From: Vandammella animalimorsus
GTDB lineage: Bacteria; Pseudomonadota; Gammaproteobacteria; Burkholderiales; Burkholderiaceae_C
Assembly: GCF_002285285.1 (NCBI RefSeq)
Contig: NZ_NSJF01000004.1
Coordinates: forward strand, 124,001-188,000
Direction of reading: 5' to 3'
DNA length: 64,000 nt
The stretch's first letter is position 1. Each line of letters opens with the position of its first letter. Positions 45,997 through 54,861 of the stretch are shown piece after piece. Both the position numbers and the translations under genes were made by a program. Below the pieces are notes generated by a model. It saw nothing but the letters and a program-made list of their open reading frames with translations. It had not been told where the DNA came from and did no database searches.

Positions 45997-46376
45997 ACAG
46001 CCCCTGCCCGGCCCCCGGCCCCGCAGCCGCCGACGCGCGCCCGGCCATCGAGCGCACCGCCCACTGCACCGACATGGCCCAGGTGCGCGCGCGCATCGAC
46101 GCGCTGGACGACATCCTCGTGCCGCTGCTGGTCGAGCGCGGCGGCTACATGACCCAGGCCGCGCGCATCAAGGCCACGCAGGAGCAGGTGCGCGATGAAG
46201 ATCGCATCGCCTTCATCGTCGCGCGTGTGCGCGAACGCGCACTGGCCGAAGGCGGCCAGCCCGATCTGATCGAAGCCATCTACCGCAGCATGATGGAGGC
46301 CTACATCGCCTACGAGCACCGCGAGTTCGAGCGCCTGCGCGCGCCCGCCTCTGCCGCCCCCCATGCCCAGGGCTGA
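45993..46376 (+). CDS. Chorismate mutase (AroQ class)
   Basis: This 127-residue protein is an AroQ-fold chorismate mutase, converting chorismate to prephenate. The helical core begins at DMAQVRARIDALDDILVPLLVERGGYM and continues with AARIKATQEQVRDEDRIAFIVARVRERA. An N-terminal extension of about 25 residues is Pro/Ala-rich, without a signal peptide. It overlaps trpE by four bases, so a Trp-branch and a Phe/Tyr-branch enzyme using the same substrate are made together. Confidence 0.88.
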   Translation: MNSPCPAPGPAAADARPAIERTAHCTDMAQVRARIDALDDILVPLLVERGGYMTQAARIKATQEQVRDEDRIAFIVARVRERALAEGGQPDLIEAIYRSMMEAYIAYEHREFERLRAPASAAPHAQG

Positions 46377-46409
46377 GCCGCCCTGCCCCAGCGCCTTCGG
46401 CCCGCGGCC

Positions 46410-47741
46410 ATGAAGCTGCTGCACACCTCGGACTGGCACCTGGGCCGCAACCTGTTCGGGCGGCGGCGCCACGAGGAATTTGCCGCCTGGCTGGACTGGC
46501 TGGCCGGCACCGTCGAGCGCGAAGCCATCGACGTGCTGCTGGTGGCCGGCGACGTGTTCGACACCGGCACGCCCAGCAACGCCACCCAGGCGCTGTACTA
46601 CCGCTTTTTGCACCGCGTGGCCGCCGCGCGCTGCCGCCATGCCGTGGTCATCGCCGGCAACCACGACTCGCCCTCGCTGCTGGACGCGCCGCGCGAGCTG
46701 CTGCAGGCGCTGCAGGTGCACGTCGTCGGCCAGGCCCGCGCCAGCGCCGAGCAGGAAGTGCTCACGCTGCACGACGCGCAGGGCCAGGCGCAGCTGATCG
46801 TCTGCGCCGTGCCCTATCTGCGCGAGCGTGATCTGCGCAGCGCCGAGCCAGGCGAAAGCCCGCAGGACAAGGAACGCAAGCTGCTGCAGGGCCTGGCCGA
46901 GCACTACGCCGCCGTGGCCCAGGCCGCGCTGGCGCGCCGCGCCGCGCTGGGCCGGCCCGTGCCCATCGTCGCCATGGGCCACCTGTTTGCCAGCGGCGGC
47001 CAGACTTTGGACGGCGACGGCGTGCGCGATCTGTACGTTGGCAGCCTGGCCCAAGTTGACGCAGACCTGTTCTCGCCCGCCTTCGACTACGTGGCGCTGG
47101 GCCATTTGCACGTGCCGCAGACCGTGGGCGGCCAGGCCCACATCCGCTACAGCGGCGCGCCGCTGGCCATGGGCTTTGGCGAGGCCGCGCACAGCAAAAG
47201 CGTCTGCCTGGTGCAATGGGCCAGCGCCGGTGGTGATGCGCCACCCAGCACCGCGCCCAGCGCCATCACGCTGCTGCCCGTGCCGCGCTTTCAGCCGCTA
47301 GCGCGCGTGCGCGGCGACTGGCCTGCCATCGCCCAGCAACTGCAGGCGCTGGGCGCGCAACATCCCCTGCCAGCCCCACGGCCAGCCCCGGCGCAGCAGG
47401 CCGCCGATACCACCGCCGACGCCGAAGCACCGCCCGGCGCGCGCCTGTGGCTGGAAGTGCTCTACGAAGGCCAGGAGCTGCTGCCCGACCTGCGCCAGCG
47501 CGTGGCCGCCGCCACCGCCGACGCGGCCATCGACGTGCTGCGCATCGCCCAGCCGCGCCTGAGCGCGCAGCTGCTGGCGCACAGCCAGGCCGACGAGAGC
47601 CTGCAGACGCTGGACGTGCACGAGGTGTTCGAGCGCTGCCTGGCCGCGCACCAAATCCCCGATGCGCAGCGCGCGGCACTGCGCCAGACCTATGCCCAGG
47701 CCCTGCACGAACTGCAGCAGGCCGACCCGCAGGCGCAATGA
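46410..47741 (+). CDS. sbcD: DNA repair exonuclease SbcD (Mre11 family)
   Basis: SbcD (443 aa) is the nuclease subunit of SbcCD, which opens hairpins and trims DNA ends. The calcineurin-like metal motifs are LHTSDWHLGRNL, VAGDVFDTGTPS, IAGNHDSP and the MGHLFASGG and LGHLHVPQ pair. The C-terminal 130 residues form the SbcC-binding part, with an Ala/Pro-rich linker near residue 335. sbcC starts 28 bases after it. Confidence 0.96.
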   Translation: MKLLHTSDWHLGRNLFGRRRHEEFAAWLDWLAGTVEREAIDVLLVAGDVFDTGTPSNATQALYYRFLHRVAAARCRHAVVIAGNHDSPSLLDAPRELLQALQVHVVGQARASAEQEVLTLHDAQGQAQLIVCAVPYLRERDLRSAEPGESPQDKERKLLQGLAEHYAAVAQAALARRAALGRPVPIVAMGHLFASGGQTLDGDGVRDLYVGSLAQVDADLFSPAFDYVALGHLHVPQTVGGQAHIRYSGAPLAMGFGEAAHSKSVCLVQWASAGGDAPPSTAPSAITLLPVPRFQPLARVRGDWPAIAQQLQALGAQHPLPAPRPAPAQQAADTTADAEAPPGARLWLEVLYEGQELLPDLRQRVAAATADAAIDVLRIAQPRLSAQLLAHSQADESLQTLDVHEVFERCLAAHQIPDAQRAALRQTYAQALHELQQADPQAQ

Positions 47742-47769
47742 GCGCCCGCAGCCTTGCCACACCGCCCCC

Positions 47770-50700
47770 ATGCGCATCCTGCACATCCGCCTGAGCAACC
47801 TCAACGCCTTGAGCGGCCAGTGGCACATCGACCTCACGCACCCGGCCTACGCCAGTGAGGGCCTGTTTGCCATCACCGGCCCGACCGGCTCGGGCAAGAG
47901 CACGCTGCTGGACGCCATCTGCCTGGCGCTGTACGGCCGCACGCCGCGCCTGGCCAAAATCGGCAAGAGCGGCAACGACATCATGTCGCGCCAAAGCGGC
48001 GAATGCTTTGCCGAAGTCGTCTTCGAAACCCCGGCCGGGCGCTGGCGCTGCCACTGGAGCCAGCGCCGCGCCCGCAAGCAGCCCGAGGGCGAGCTGCAAG
48101 CGCCGCGCCACGAAATCGCCAACGCCGACACCGGGCAAATTCTGCAAAGCAGCCTGCGCGGCGTGGCCGAGCGTGTCGAAGCCCTCACCGGGCTGGACTT
48201 CATGCGCTTTACCCGCTCCATGCTGCTGGCCCAGGGCGGTTTTGCCGCCTTTTTGCAAGCCGGGCCCGAGGAGCGCGCGCCGCTGCTCGAACACCTCACC
48301 GGCAGCGGCATCTACAGCCAGATCTCCATGCACGTGCACGCGCGCCACAGCCAAGAGCAGCAGCAACTGCAGGCCTTGCGCGCCGCGCTGCAGGGCGTGC
48401 AGCCGCTGCCGGCCCAGGAGCTGGCCCAGCTGCAACAGGAACTGGTCGCCCAACAGGCCCATGAAGCCCAGCTGCAGGCCCAGCTGGCCGAGCAGGCCCA
48501 GGCCATTGCCTGGCGCGAGCGCCTGCAGCAGCTGCAGCAACAACACGCGCAATGGCTGGCCGCCCAGCAAGCCCTGGAGGCCGAGCAGGCGCGCTTTGCG
48601 CCCGAGCAGGCCCGGCTCGACGCCGCGCAGCGCGCGCTGGAGCTGGCCGCCGCCGACGCCGCGCTGCAGGCGCTGCGCCAGGCCCAAGCCAGCGATGCCC
48701 GGCAGCTGCAGAGCCTGCAGGCGCACAGCGCCGCGCAGCAGCAGGCACTGGCGCAGGCCCAGGCCGATCAACAGGCCGCCGAGCAACGCCTGCAGCAGGC
48801 CCAACAGACCCAAGCCCAAAGCCAGGAACTGCTGCAACAAGTGCAAGCGCTGGACTGGCAGCGCCAGCAGCAGCAGCTCCAGCTCAGCGAGCGGCAACAA
48901 GCCCTGCAAGCGCTGCATGAACGCCTGCAGCAACAACAGGCGCAACACCGGCACAGCCTGCAAGAGCAAGCCCAGGCCGAGCAGCAGCTGCAGGCCCTGC
49001 AGGCGCAACAGCAGCGGCGCGCCGGCGATGCCCGGCTCGTCGAGGAGCTCTCCGCCCTGCGCGAGCGTATTGCCGCGCTGCAGCAAGGCGCGCAGCAGGC
49101 CGCCGCCCTGCGCCACGATCTGACCCAGGCTGAACAGGCCCAGGCCCAGGCCGAAGCGCACCGGCAAGCGAAACAGCAGCAAGCGCAGGCCTGCCAGGCT
49201 GGGCTGCAGGCGCAGCAGCAGCAACTGGCCCGGCAGCAGGCACAGCTGGCCCAGCTGCTGGGCCAGCAATCGCTGGGCCACTGGCGCACCCACCACAGCG
49301 CCCTGCAAGCCCGCCTGGAGCAACTGGCCCAAGCCCAGGCCGCTGCCAACGAAGCCCGCCAGGCCCAGCAGGCCGCCGCCAACGGGCTGACCCAAGCACA
49401 GCACTGCCAGGCCCAGGCCCATGAGGCGCAACAGCGCCAGCAGCAACTGGCCCAACAGCTGCAGGCGCTGGAGCGCGAGCACCAGCTGCTGGAGCAGCAA
49501 CACCAGCTGGAGCTGCGCATCCAAAGCCTGGAGCAAGCGCGCCACACCTTGCAGGACGGTCAGCCCTGCCCGCTGTGCGGCGCGCTCGAACACCCCTTCG
49601 CCCAGAGCCAGCCGCAGCCCAAGCCACAGGCCACGGCCCAGCGCATCCAGGCCGCGCGCGCGCAACTGCAGCAATGCCGCGCCGAGCACACCCAGCAGCA
49701 ACTGCGGCACAGCCAAAGCCATGAACAGGCCCAGCAGGCCCGGCAGCACAGCCAGCAGCAGCAGCGCGCCCAGGCTGCGCTGGCCAGGCTGCAGGCATTG
49801 CACGAGGCCCTGGCCCAGCCGCCCGCCCCAGCGCCCGCTGCCGCGCCTGCCGCACTGCCGCCGCCAACCTGCGAGGTGCAGCAGGCCGCCACCGCCCTGC
49901 TGCAGCGCCTGGCCCAATGGCCGGCCGACGCCCAGGGGCCGGAGCACAGCGCCGCACTCGATGCCCTGGCCCAGGCCCTGCACGCCGCGCAGACCGAGCA
50001 GGCCGCGCAATACCAGGCCAGCGCACAGCGTCTGGCCGAAGCCGAAGAACTGGCGCAGGCCATCGCCCAAAGCCACGCCCAGCTGGAGCAGCAGCGCCAG
50101 GCCGCCGATCTGGCCATGCAGGCCAGCCATGCCGCAGCCGAGCAGCTGGCCAAGGCCCAGCACGCCTTGCAACAACGGCAGCAGGCCCTGCACACCCTGC
50201 AGGCGGCGCAGGCCGCGCAGCAGCAGGCATTGCGGCAGGCTCTGCAGGGCCTGCCAGACCAACACGCCCTGCCCTGCTGGGCCGCCGCACCCCACCCTGC
50301 GGCCCAAGACCACACCGAGGCCTTGGCCGACGCGGACGAAGTCGATCAACAAAACCTGCAGGCACTGTTGCAGGCGCTGGAGCAGCGCCGCGCGCAATGG
50401 CTGCTGCTGCAACAACAACATGGCGCGCTGCAGCAGCAGCTCGCCGCCCTGGACCAGCGCATTGCGCAGCAGGCCCAGCATGCCGAGCAATTGCAGGCGC
50501 AATGGGCCGAGCAGCGCAACCAGTGCCAGGCTCTGCAACAGGCCACCGAGCAACTGCAGGCGCAGCGTCAGGCCTTGTTCGGCACGCAGGATCCAACGGC
50601 CCAGGCCGAGCGTTTGCAGGCCGATTGCCAAGCCGCCGCCCAGGCGCTGCAACAGGCCCAGCGGCACTGGCAGCAGGCCCAGGCCGCACAGCTCGAACAC

Positions 50701-51693
50701 CAAAGCCGCTGCCAGGCGCTGCAGCAGGCCCAGGCCGATCGCGCACCGCAGCTGCTCGCACAGGCGGCCGAGTTCGCCGCGCAGCTGCAGGCGCGCGGCT
50801 TTGCCGATGAGGCCGCCTACCGCGCCGCCACGCTGCCGCCCGCCCAGCGCCAGCAGCTGGCCCAGCAGGCCGAGCGGCTGCGCATCGAACAGGCCCGCCT
50901 GCACAGCCAGCAGCAGGCGCTGCAAGCGCAGCGCAGCGCCCTGCAGGCCGAGCGCCCCGACGAGCCCCCGCCGCTGCCCAGCCTGCAGCAGGCCCAGGCC
51001 GAGCTGGCCGCGCAGCAGCGCCAGGCGCTGGAGGCGCTGGGCACGCTCAAATCCCGCCTGGCCGAGCAGCAACGCCTGGCCGATCAGCAGCAGGCGCAGC
51101 GCCAGGCCATCGAGGCGCAGCAGCGCGAATGCCAGCGCTGGGAGGCGCTGCACGCGCTGATTGGCTCTGCCGATGGCAAGAAGTACCGCCACTTCGTGCA
51201 GGGCCTGAGCCTGGCCATGGTGGTGGCCCAGGCCAATCGCCAGCTGCAGAAAATGAGCGGGCGCTACCTGCTGGTGTGCGACCCGGCGCAGCCGCTGGAG
51301 CTGAACGTGATCGACAACGACCAGGCTGGCCTGGTGCGCACGACCAAGAACCTCTCGGGCGGCGAGAGCTTCATCGTCAGCCTGGCGCTGGCGCTGGGCC
51401 TGTCGCACATGGCCAGCCAGAACGTGCGCGTGGACGCGCTGTTTCTCGACGAAGGCTTTGGCACGCTGGACGACGAGGCGCTGGAGACGGCGCTGGACAC
51501 GCTGGCCAGCCTGCGCCTGGAGGGCAAGCTCATCGGCGTGATCTCGCACGTGCCGGCCCTCAAGGAGCGCATCGCCACGCAAATCGTGCTCACGCCCCTG
51601 CCCGGCGGCCACAGCCGCCTCAGCGGCCCAGGCTGCTCGGCCGTGGCTGCGCCGCCGCCCGCCCCATCCAGCAAACGCCGTGCGGCGCAGTGA
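47770..51693 (+). CDS. sbcC: Exonuclease subunit SbcC (Rad50-like SMC ATPase)
   Basis: SbcC (1307 aa) is the ATPase arm of SbcCD. Walker A is ITGPTGSGKSTLLDA near residue 37. Two very long Gln/Ala-rich coiled coils flank a zinc hook CPLC (C600 and C603). The C-terminal ATPase part has LSGGESFIVSLALALGLS and Walker B ALFLDEGFGTLDDEAL. The protein is longer than the E. coli form because of extended coils. Repetitive CAG/CTG codons in the coils leave a 4.4-kb open frame on the other strand, which is not a gene. Confidence 0.96.
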   Translation: MRILHIRLSNLNALSGQWHIDLTHPAYASEGLFAITGPTGSGKSTLLDAICLALYGRTPRLAKIGKSGNDIMSRQSGECFAEVVFETPAGRWRCHWSQRRARKQPEGELQAPRHEIANADTGQILQSSLRGVAERVEALTGLDFMRFTRSMLLAQGGFAAFLQAGPEERAPLLEHLTGSGIYSQISMHVHARHSQEQQQLQALRAALQGVQPLPAQELAQLQQELVAQQAHEAQLQAQLAEQAQAIAWRERLQQLQQQHAQWLAAQQALEAEQARFAPEQARLDAAQRALELAAADAALQALRQAQASDARQLQSLQAHSAAQQQALAQAQADQQAAEQRLQQAQQTQAQSQELLQQVQALDWQRQQQQLQLSERQQALQALHERLQQQQAQHRHSLQEQAQAEQQLQALQAQQQRRAGDARLVEELSALRERIAALQQGAQQAAALRHDLTQAEQAQAQAEAHRQAKQQQAQACQAGLQAQQQQLARQQAQLAQLLGQQSLGHWRTHHSALQARLEQLAQAQAAANEARQAQQAAANGLTQAQHCQAQAHEAQQRQQQLAQQLQALEREHQLLEQQHQLELRIQSLEQARHTLQDGQPCPLCGALEHPFAQSQPQPKPQATAQRIQAARAQLQQCRAEHTQQQLRHSQSHEQAQQARQHSQQQQRAQAALARLQALHEALAQPPAPAPAAAPAALPPPTCEVQQAATALLQRLAQWPADAQGPEHSAALDALAQALHAAQTEQAAQYQASAQRLAEAEELAQAIAQSHAQLEQQRQAADLAMQASHAAAEQLAKAQHALQQRQQALHTLQAAQAAQQQALRQALQGLPDQHALPCWAAAPHPAAQDHTEALADADEVDQQNLQALLQALEQRRAQWLLLQQQHGALQQQLAALDQRIAQQAQHAEQLQAQWAEQRNQCQALQQATEQLQAQRQALFGTQDPTAQAERLQADCQAAAQALQQAQRHWQQAQAAQLEHQSRCQALQQAQADRAPQLLAQAAEFAAQLQARGFADEAAYRAATLPPAQRQQLAQQAERLRIEQARLHSQQQALQAQRSALQAERPDEPPPLPSLQQAQAELAAQQRQALEALGTLKSRLAEQQRLADQQQAQRQAIEAQQRECQRWEALHALIGSADGKKYRHFVQGLSLAMVVAQANRQLQKMSGRYLLVCDPAQPLELNVIDNDQAGLVRTTKNLSGGESFIVSLALALGLSHMASQNVRVDALFLDEGFGTLDDEALETALDTLASLRLEGKLIGVISHVPALKERIATQIVLTPLPGGHSRLSGPGCSAVAAPPPAPSSKRRAAQ

Positions 51694-52289
51694 TGCACAC
51701 GCCAGCCCGCTGCGCGCCATGGGTCACTGGCCGACCCGCGCCTTGTTCACATTTTCAGCAGGCTGCCGAAATACCTCCGCAAAGAGGTCCTCACCCCCTA
51801 TCAAGGGACGCCCAACCCCTACCCCGGGCCAAAAGATCGCTTGTAGCGCGTTTAAAGAGGTCACAGTTTCAGCAGTCAGCAGGGCAAAACAGTATTGGCT
51901 CTCGTAGCCACCGCCTGCGCCAGTGTTGCGTGCCGAGGCCGGGATGTGCGCCCGGCGGCGCACCTCCTTTTCTTGTCTCGCCAAGAAAAGGAGGCAAAAG
52001 AAGGCGACCCCACTGCCCGCGACCCCGGCGCTGCGCGCCGGGGCAACCTGTGCCGATGACCTGCCAGGGCGGATGCTGCGGAAACTCGCTGCGCGGCTGC
52101 GCCGCTACGCTCAAACAGCCGCAGCAAAGCATGATGAACAAAGCAGGCCCACTGTGTGTGGGCCTGCCCGCCCTGTCAGGCCAACGGCCCAGGCGCTGGC
52201 AGAAGGGGGCTCTGTTCGGGCCATCGCTGCGCTCGGCCCTTGGCTGGGCTGCTTGCCCCCATTTGCCGGCCCCAAAAACAGGCTGTCGA
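51694..52289. other. Repeat-bearing gap between sbcC and hpnE
   Basis: These 596 bases contain no convincing gene. From 51935 a 76-bp repeat is found (see separate entry), followed by GC-rich sequence whose open frames are rich in Arg, Ala and Cys and resemble over-called junk ORFs. A GCAGGCCCAC/GTGGGCCTGC-like pair near 52144-52168 could form a terminator for hpnE, but it lacks a T-run. Confidence 0.6.
51935..52010 (+). repeat. 76-bp dispersed repeat, copy 1
   Basis: It matches 54744-54819 at 73 of 76 positions in the same orientation. It contains a perfect 12-bp stem, CTCCTTTTCTTG with CAAGAAAAGGAG, around a 6-base loop (51964-51993). Confidence 0.9.
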
Positions 52290-53759
52290 TCACCGCACCC
52301 GATGGTTGCCAGCCACTGCACGGCACAGCGCGGCCACGGCCTGCTGGCCGCTGCGCACTGCGCCTTCCAGCGTGGCTGGGTAGGGGCCGTGCACGTAGTC
52401 GCCGCAGACCAGCAGCCGGGGCCAGGCGCTGCAAGGCTGCTGACCGGGGCGCTGCAGGCCTGCCGTGCAGGCGAAAGTGGCGCGCTTTTCGATGATGCTG
52501 GCCACGGGCTGCCAACGGCGCCCCGCCAGGCCGGGCAGGGCCTGGGCCTGGGCCAGCACGCGCTGCGTCAGCGCGGCCTTGTCCAGCGCCGCATCCAGGG
52601 TGCTGGCCACCCAGGCCAGCAGGCCGGGCTCGCCCGTCAATTGCTGGCGGTCGAACACATACTGCGCCACGCCGCCAGGCGCCAGCGCCAGCATGGGCCG
52701 CGTCAGCACGCTGGGCGATGGCGGGGTCGTATCCACATCTGCTGCGCGCAGGAACACCGTGCCAATGGCCTCGTGGCGCAGCGCCTCGGCCTGTTGCAGC
52801 CAGCTGCGCAAATCGGCGCTGGCCGCAGCCCCGGCCCCGGCCGCAGTTTCGATTTCGGCGGCCAGCGGGCGCAGCAGGCGCAGGGCCTCGCCCGCCGGGG
52901 TGGCCAGCAGCACGGCGTCGAAATGCTGGCCGTCCAGCAGCCAGCCTGCGCCTGTTTGACCGTCTGCCACAGGCTGCAACTGGTTGATGCGCTGGCCCAG
53001 GCGCAGCTGCGCGCCCTGCGCCTGCAGCCAGCGCCATGCAGGCTCGGCCAGCAAGTCGCCCAGCGGCACTGTGGGCAGCAGCAGATCGGCGCTGCCTGGC
53101 CCGCCGGCCACGCTGTCTTGCAGCACGCGCAAGAACACCGCGCCGCTGGCCTGGGCCAGTGGCGTGTTCAGCGCGGCGGTGCACAGCGGTTCGATGAGCT
53201 GCTGCACCACCGCCTGCGGCAGGCCGGCGCACAGCTGGGCCACGCTGGCCGTGGGCGCACAGGCAAAGCCGGCGCGCTGCCAGGCCTGCAGGCGGCGCAA
53301 TAGGGCCAGGCGCTCGCCCCAGCTCCAGCCTTGCGCGCGCAGCAGCGCCCAGGCCGTACCCAAGGCCTGGGCCGACGCCTGCAGCGCCGCAGGCAACCGG
53401 CTGGGCCAGGCGGGCAGGGCCAGGCCCTGGCCCTGGGCATCGCGCAAATCCAGCGGCAGGCGTTGCAGGCAGCGCGCGGCGTCCAGCCCCAGGGTGCGCA
53501 TCAGGCTCAGGCTGGCGCGGTAGGCGCCGATCAGAATGTGCTGGCCGTTGTCCAGCCGCAAGGCGGGCTGCCCGCCCGCGCCAGCCAGCGCCACATTGCG
53601 CGCCCGCCCGCCAGGCTGGCGGCTGGCTTCGAACAGCGTCAGCTGCGCGCCGGCCTGGCTGGCCGCCACGGCGGCGGCCAGGCCGGCCCAGCCCGCGCCG
53701 ACCACGGCCAGGCGCAGCCCTGCCAACGTCCCGGCCTGCGCTGTTGCTGCCCCCGCCAT
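52290..53759 (-). CDS. hpnE: Hydroxysqualene dehydroxylase HpnE
   Basis: HpnE (489 aa) is the FAD enzyme that reduces hydroxysqualene to squalene in the three-enzyme HpnCDE route to hopanoids. The dinucleotide fold is VVGAGWAGLAAAVAASQAG, followed by LFEASRQPGGRARN and DNGQHILIGAY. The C-terminal flavin block is LLVCGDYVHGPYPATLEGAVRSG. It lies 34 bases downstream of hpnD on the same strand. Direct 76-bp repeats flank the pair. Confidence 0.92.
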   Translation of the reverse strand: MAGAATAQAGTLAGLRLAVVGAGWAGLAAAVAASQAGAQLTLFEASRQPGGRARNVALAGAGGQPALRLDNGQHILIGAYRASLSLMRTLGLDAARCLQRLPLDLRDAQGQGLALPAWPSRLPAALQASAQALGTAWALLRAQGWSWGERLALLRRLQAWQRAGFACAPTASVAQLCAGLPQAVVQQLIEPLCTAALNTPLAQASGAVFLRVLQDSVAGGPGSADLLLPTVPLGDLLAEPAWRWLQAQGAQLRLGQRINQLQPVADGQTGAGWLLDGQHFDAVLLATPAGEALRLLRPLAAEIETAAGAGAAASADLRSWLQQAEALRHEAIGTVFLRAADVDTTPPSPSVLTRPMLALAPGGVAQYVFDRQQLTGEPGLLAWVASTLDAALDKAALTQRVLAQAQALPGLAGRRWQPVASIIEKRATFACTAGLQRPGQQPCSAWPRLLVCGDYVHGPYPATLEGAVRSGQQAVAALCRAVAGNHRVR

Positions 53760-53793
53760 TGGCCTGCCTTGCTTGCGCCTTGCGCCGCGCGGC

Positions 53794-54639
53794 TCAGCGC
53801 GGCATGCGCCCCAGCGCCTGCACCTGCCAGGCCAGCCAGAGCTTGCGCAGCGGCGTGAGCTGGATGCGCTGGTGCAGCACCTGGAATTGGTCGCGCTCGA
53901 TCTCGCGCAGCAAGGTGCGGTAGATGTGCGCCATCATCAGCCCGGGCTTTTGGCTGCGCCGGTCCTGCTCGGGCAGCAGCGCCAGCGCCTGGTCGTAGAG
54001 GCGGTGCGCGCGCTCGGCCTGAAAGCGCATCAGCGCGGCAAAGCGCTCCGAGTAGCTGCGCTGGGTGATTTCGTGCGCGCGCACCTCGAACTGCTGCAGC
54101 TCGGCCACGGGCAGGTAGATGCGCCCGCGCATGGCGTCCTCGCCCACGTCGCGGATGATGTTGGTCAGCTGAAAGGCCAGGCCCAGGGTGTGCGCATACT
54201 GCGTGGTCTGCGCCTGGGTCTGGCCGAAGATGCGCGCGGCGACCTCGCCCACCACGCCGGCCACCAGGTGGCAGTAGCGCTGCAGGCCGGCAAAGTCCAG
54301 GTAACGGGTTTGCTGCAGGTCCATCTCGCAGCCTTCGATGATGGCCAGCAGGTGTGCGGCCTCAATGCCCCAGTCCTGCGCGGCGGGCATCAGCGCCTGC
54401 ATGACCGGGTGGCTGGGCCGGCCGGCGTAGGCATTGGCCACTTCGGAGCGCCACCAGGCCAGCTTGCTGGCGGCCACGCCGGCGTCGCTGACTTCATCGA
54501 CCACGTCGTCCACTTCGCGGCAGAACGCATAGAAGGCCGTGATGGCCGCGCGGCGCGGTGCCGGGAGAAAACGGAACGCGTAATAAAAGCTGCTGCCCGA
54601 TGCGGCGGCCTTGTGCGCGACGTACTGCTGTGGACTCAT
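53794..54639 (-). CDS. hpnD: Presqualene diphosphate synthase HpnD
   Basis: HpnD (281 aa) condenses two farnesyl diphosphates to presqualene diphosphate. The two Asp-rich motifs are present: CREVDDVVDEV near residue 40 and NIIRDVGEDAMRGRIYLP near residue 165. QKPGLMMAHIYRTLL near the C terminus is typical of this family. hpnE follows, but hpnC, which would make hydroxysqualene, is not in the window. Confidence 0.93.
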   Translation of the reverse strand: MSPQQYVAHKAAASGSSFYYAFRFLPAPRRAAITAFYAFCREVDDVVDEVSDAGVAASKLAWWRSEVANAYAGRPSHPVMQALMPAAQDWGIEAAHLLAIIEGCEMDLQQTRYLDFAGLQRYCHLVAGVVGEVAARIFGQTQAQTTQYAHTLGLAFQLTNIIRDVGEDAMRGRIYLPVAELQQFEVRAHEITQRSYSERFAALMRFQAERAHRLYDQALALLPEQDRRSQKPGLMMAHIYRTLLREIERDQFQVLHQRIQLTPLRKLWLAWQVQALGRMPR

Positions 54640-54743
54640 GGGGCGCGATTGTCACACGATGGCTGTGGCGCCAAGGGCTGAGTGGGGCTGGCAGGGGGCT
54701 GGTCGCGCGCTTGGCACAGCCGACTGTGCAGGCTTGGAGCGTC

Positions 54744-54819
54744 GAGGCCGGGATATGCGCCCGGCGGCGCACCTCCTTTTCTTGTCTGGCCAAGAAAAGG
54801 AGACAAAAGAAGGCGACCC
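54744..54819 (+). repeat. 76-bp dispersed repeat, copy 2
   Basis: Second copy of the repeat at 51935-52010, in the same orientation, with three base differences and an intact 12-bp stem. It lies between hpnD and htpG, so the two copies bracket hpnE and hpnD. Confidence 0.9.
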
Positions 54820-54861
54820 TGCTGCCTACGTGCCGGGACAGCAGGCAGTAGGGGGCTCTAC

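Noticed and set aside
47266-51720. A 1484-codon open frame on the minus strand opposite sbcD/sbcC
   Set aside because: It mirrors the CAG/CTG-rich coiled-coil codons of sbcC, giving Leu/Gln/Arg-rich sequence without domains. sbcC on the plus strand has every family motif.
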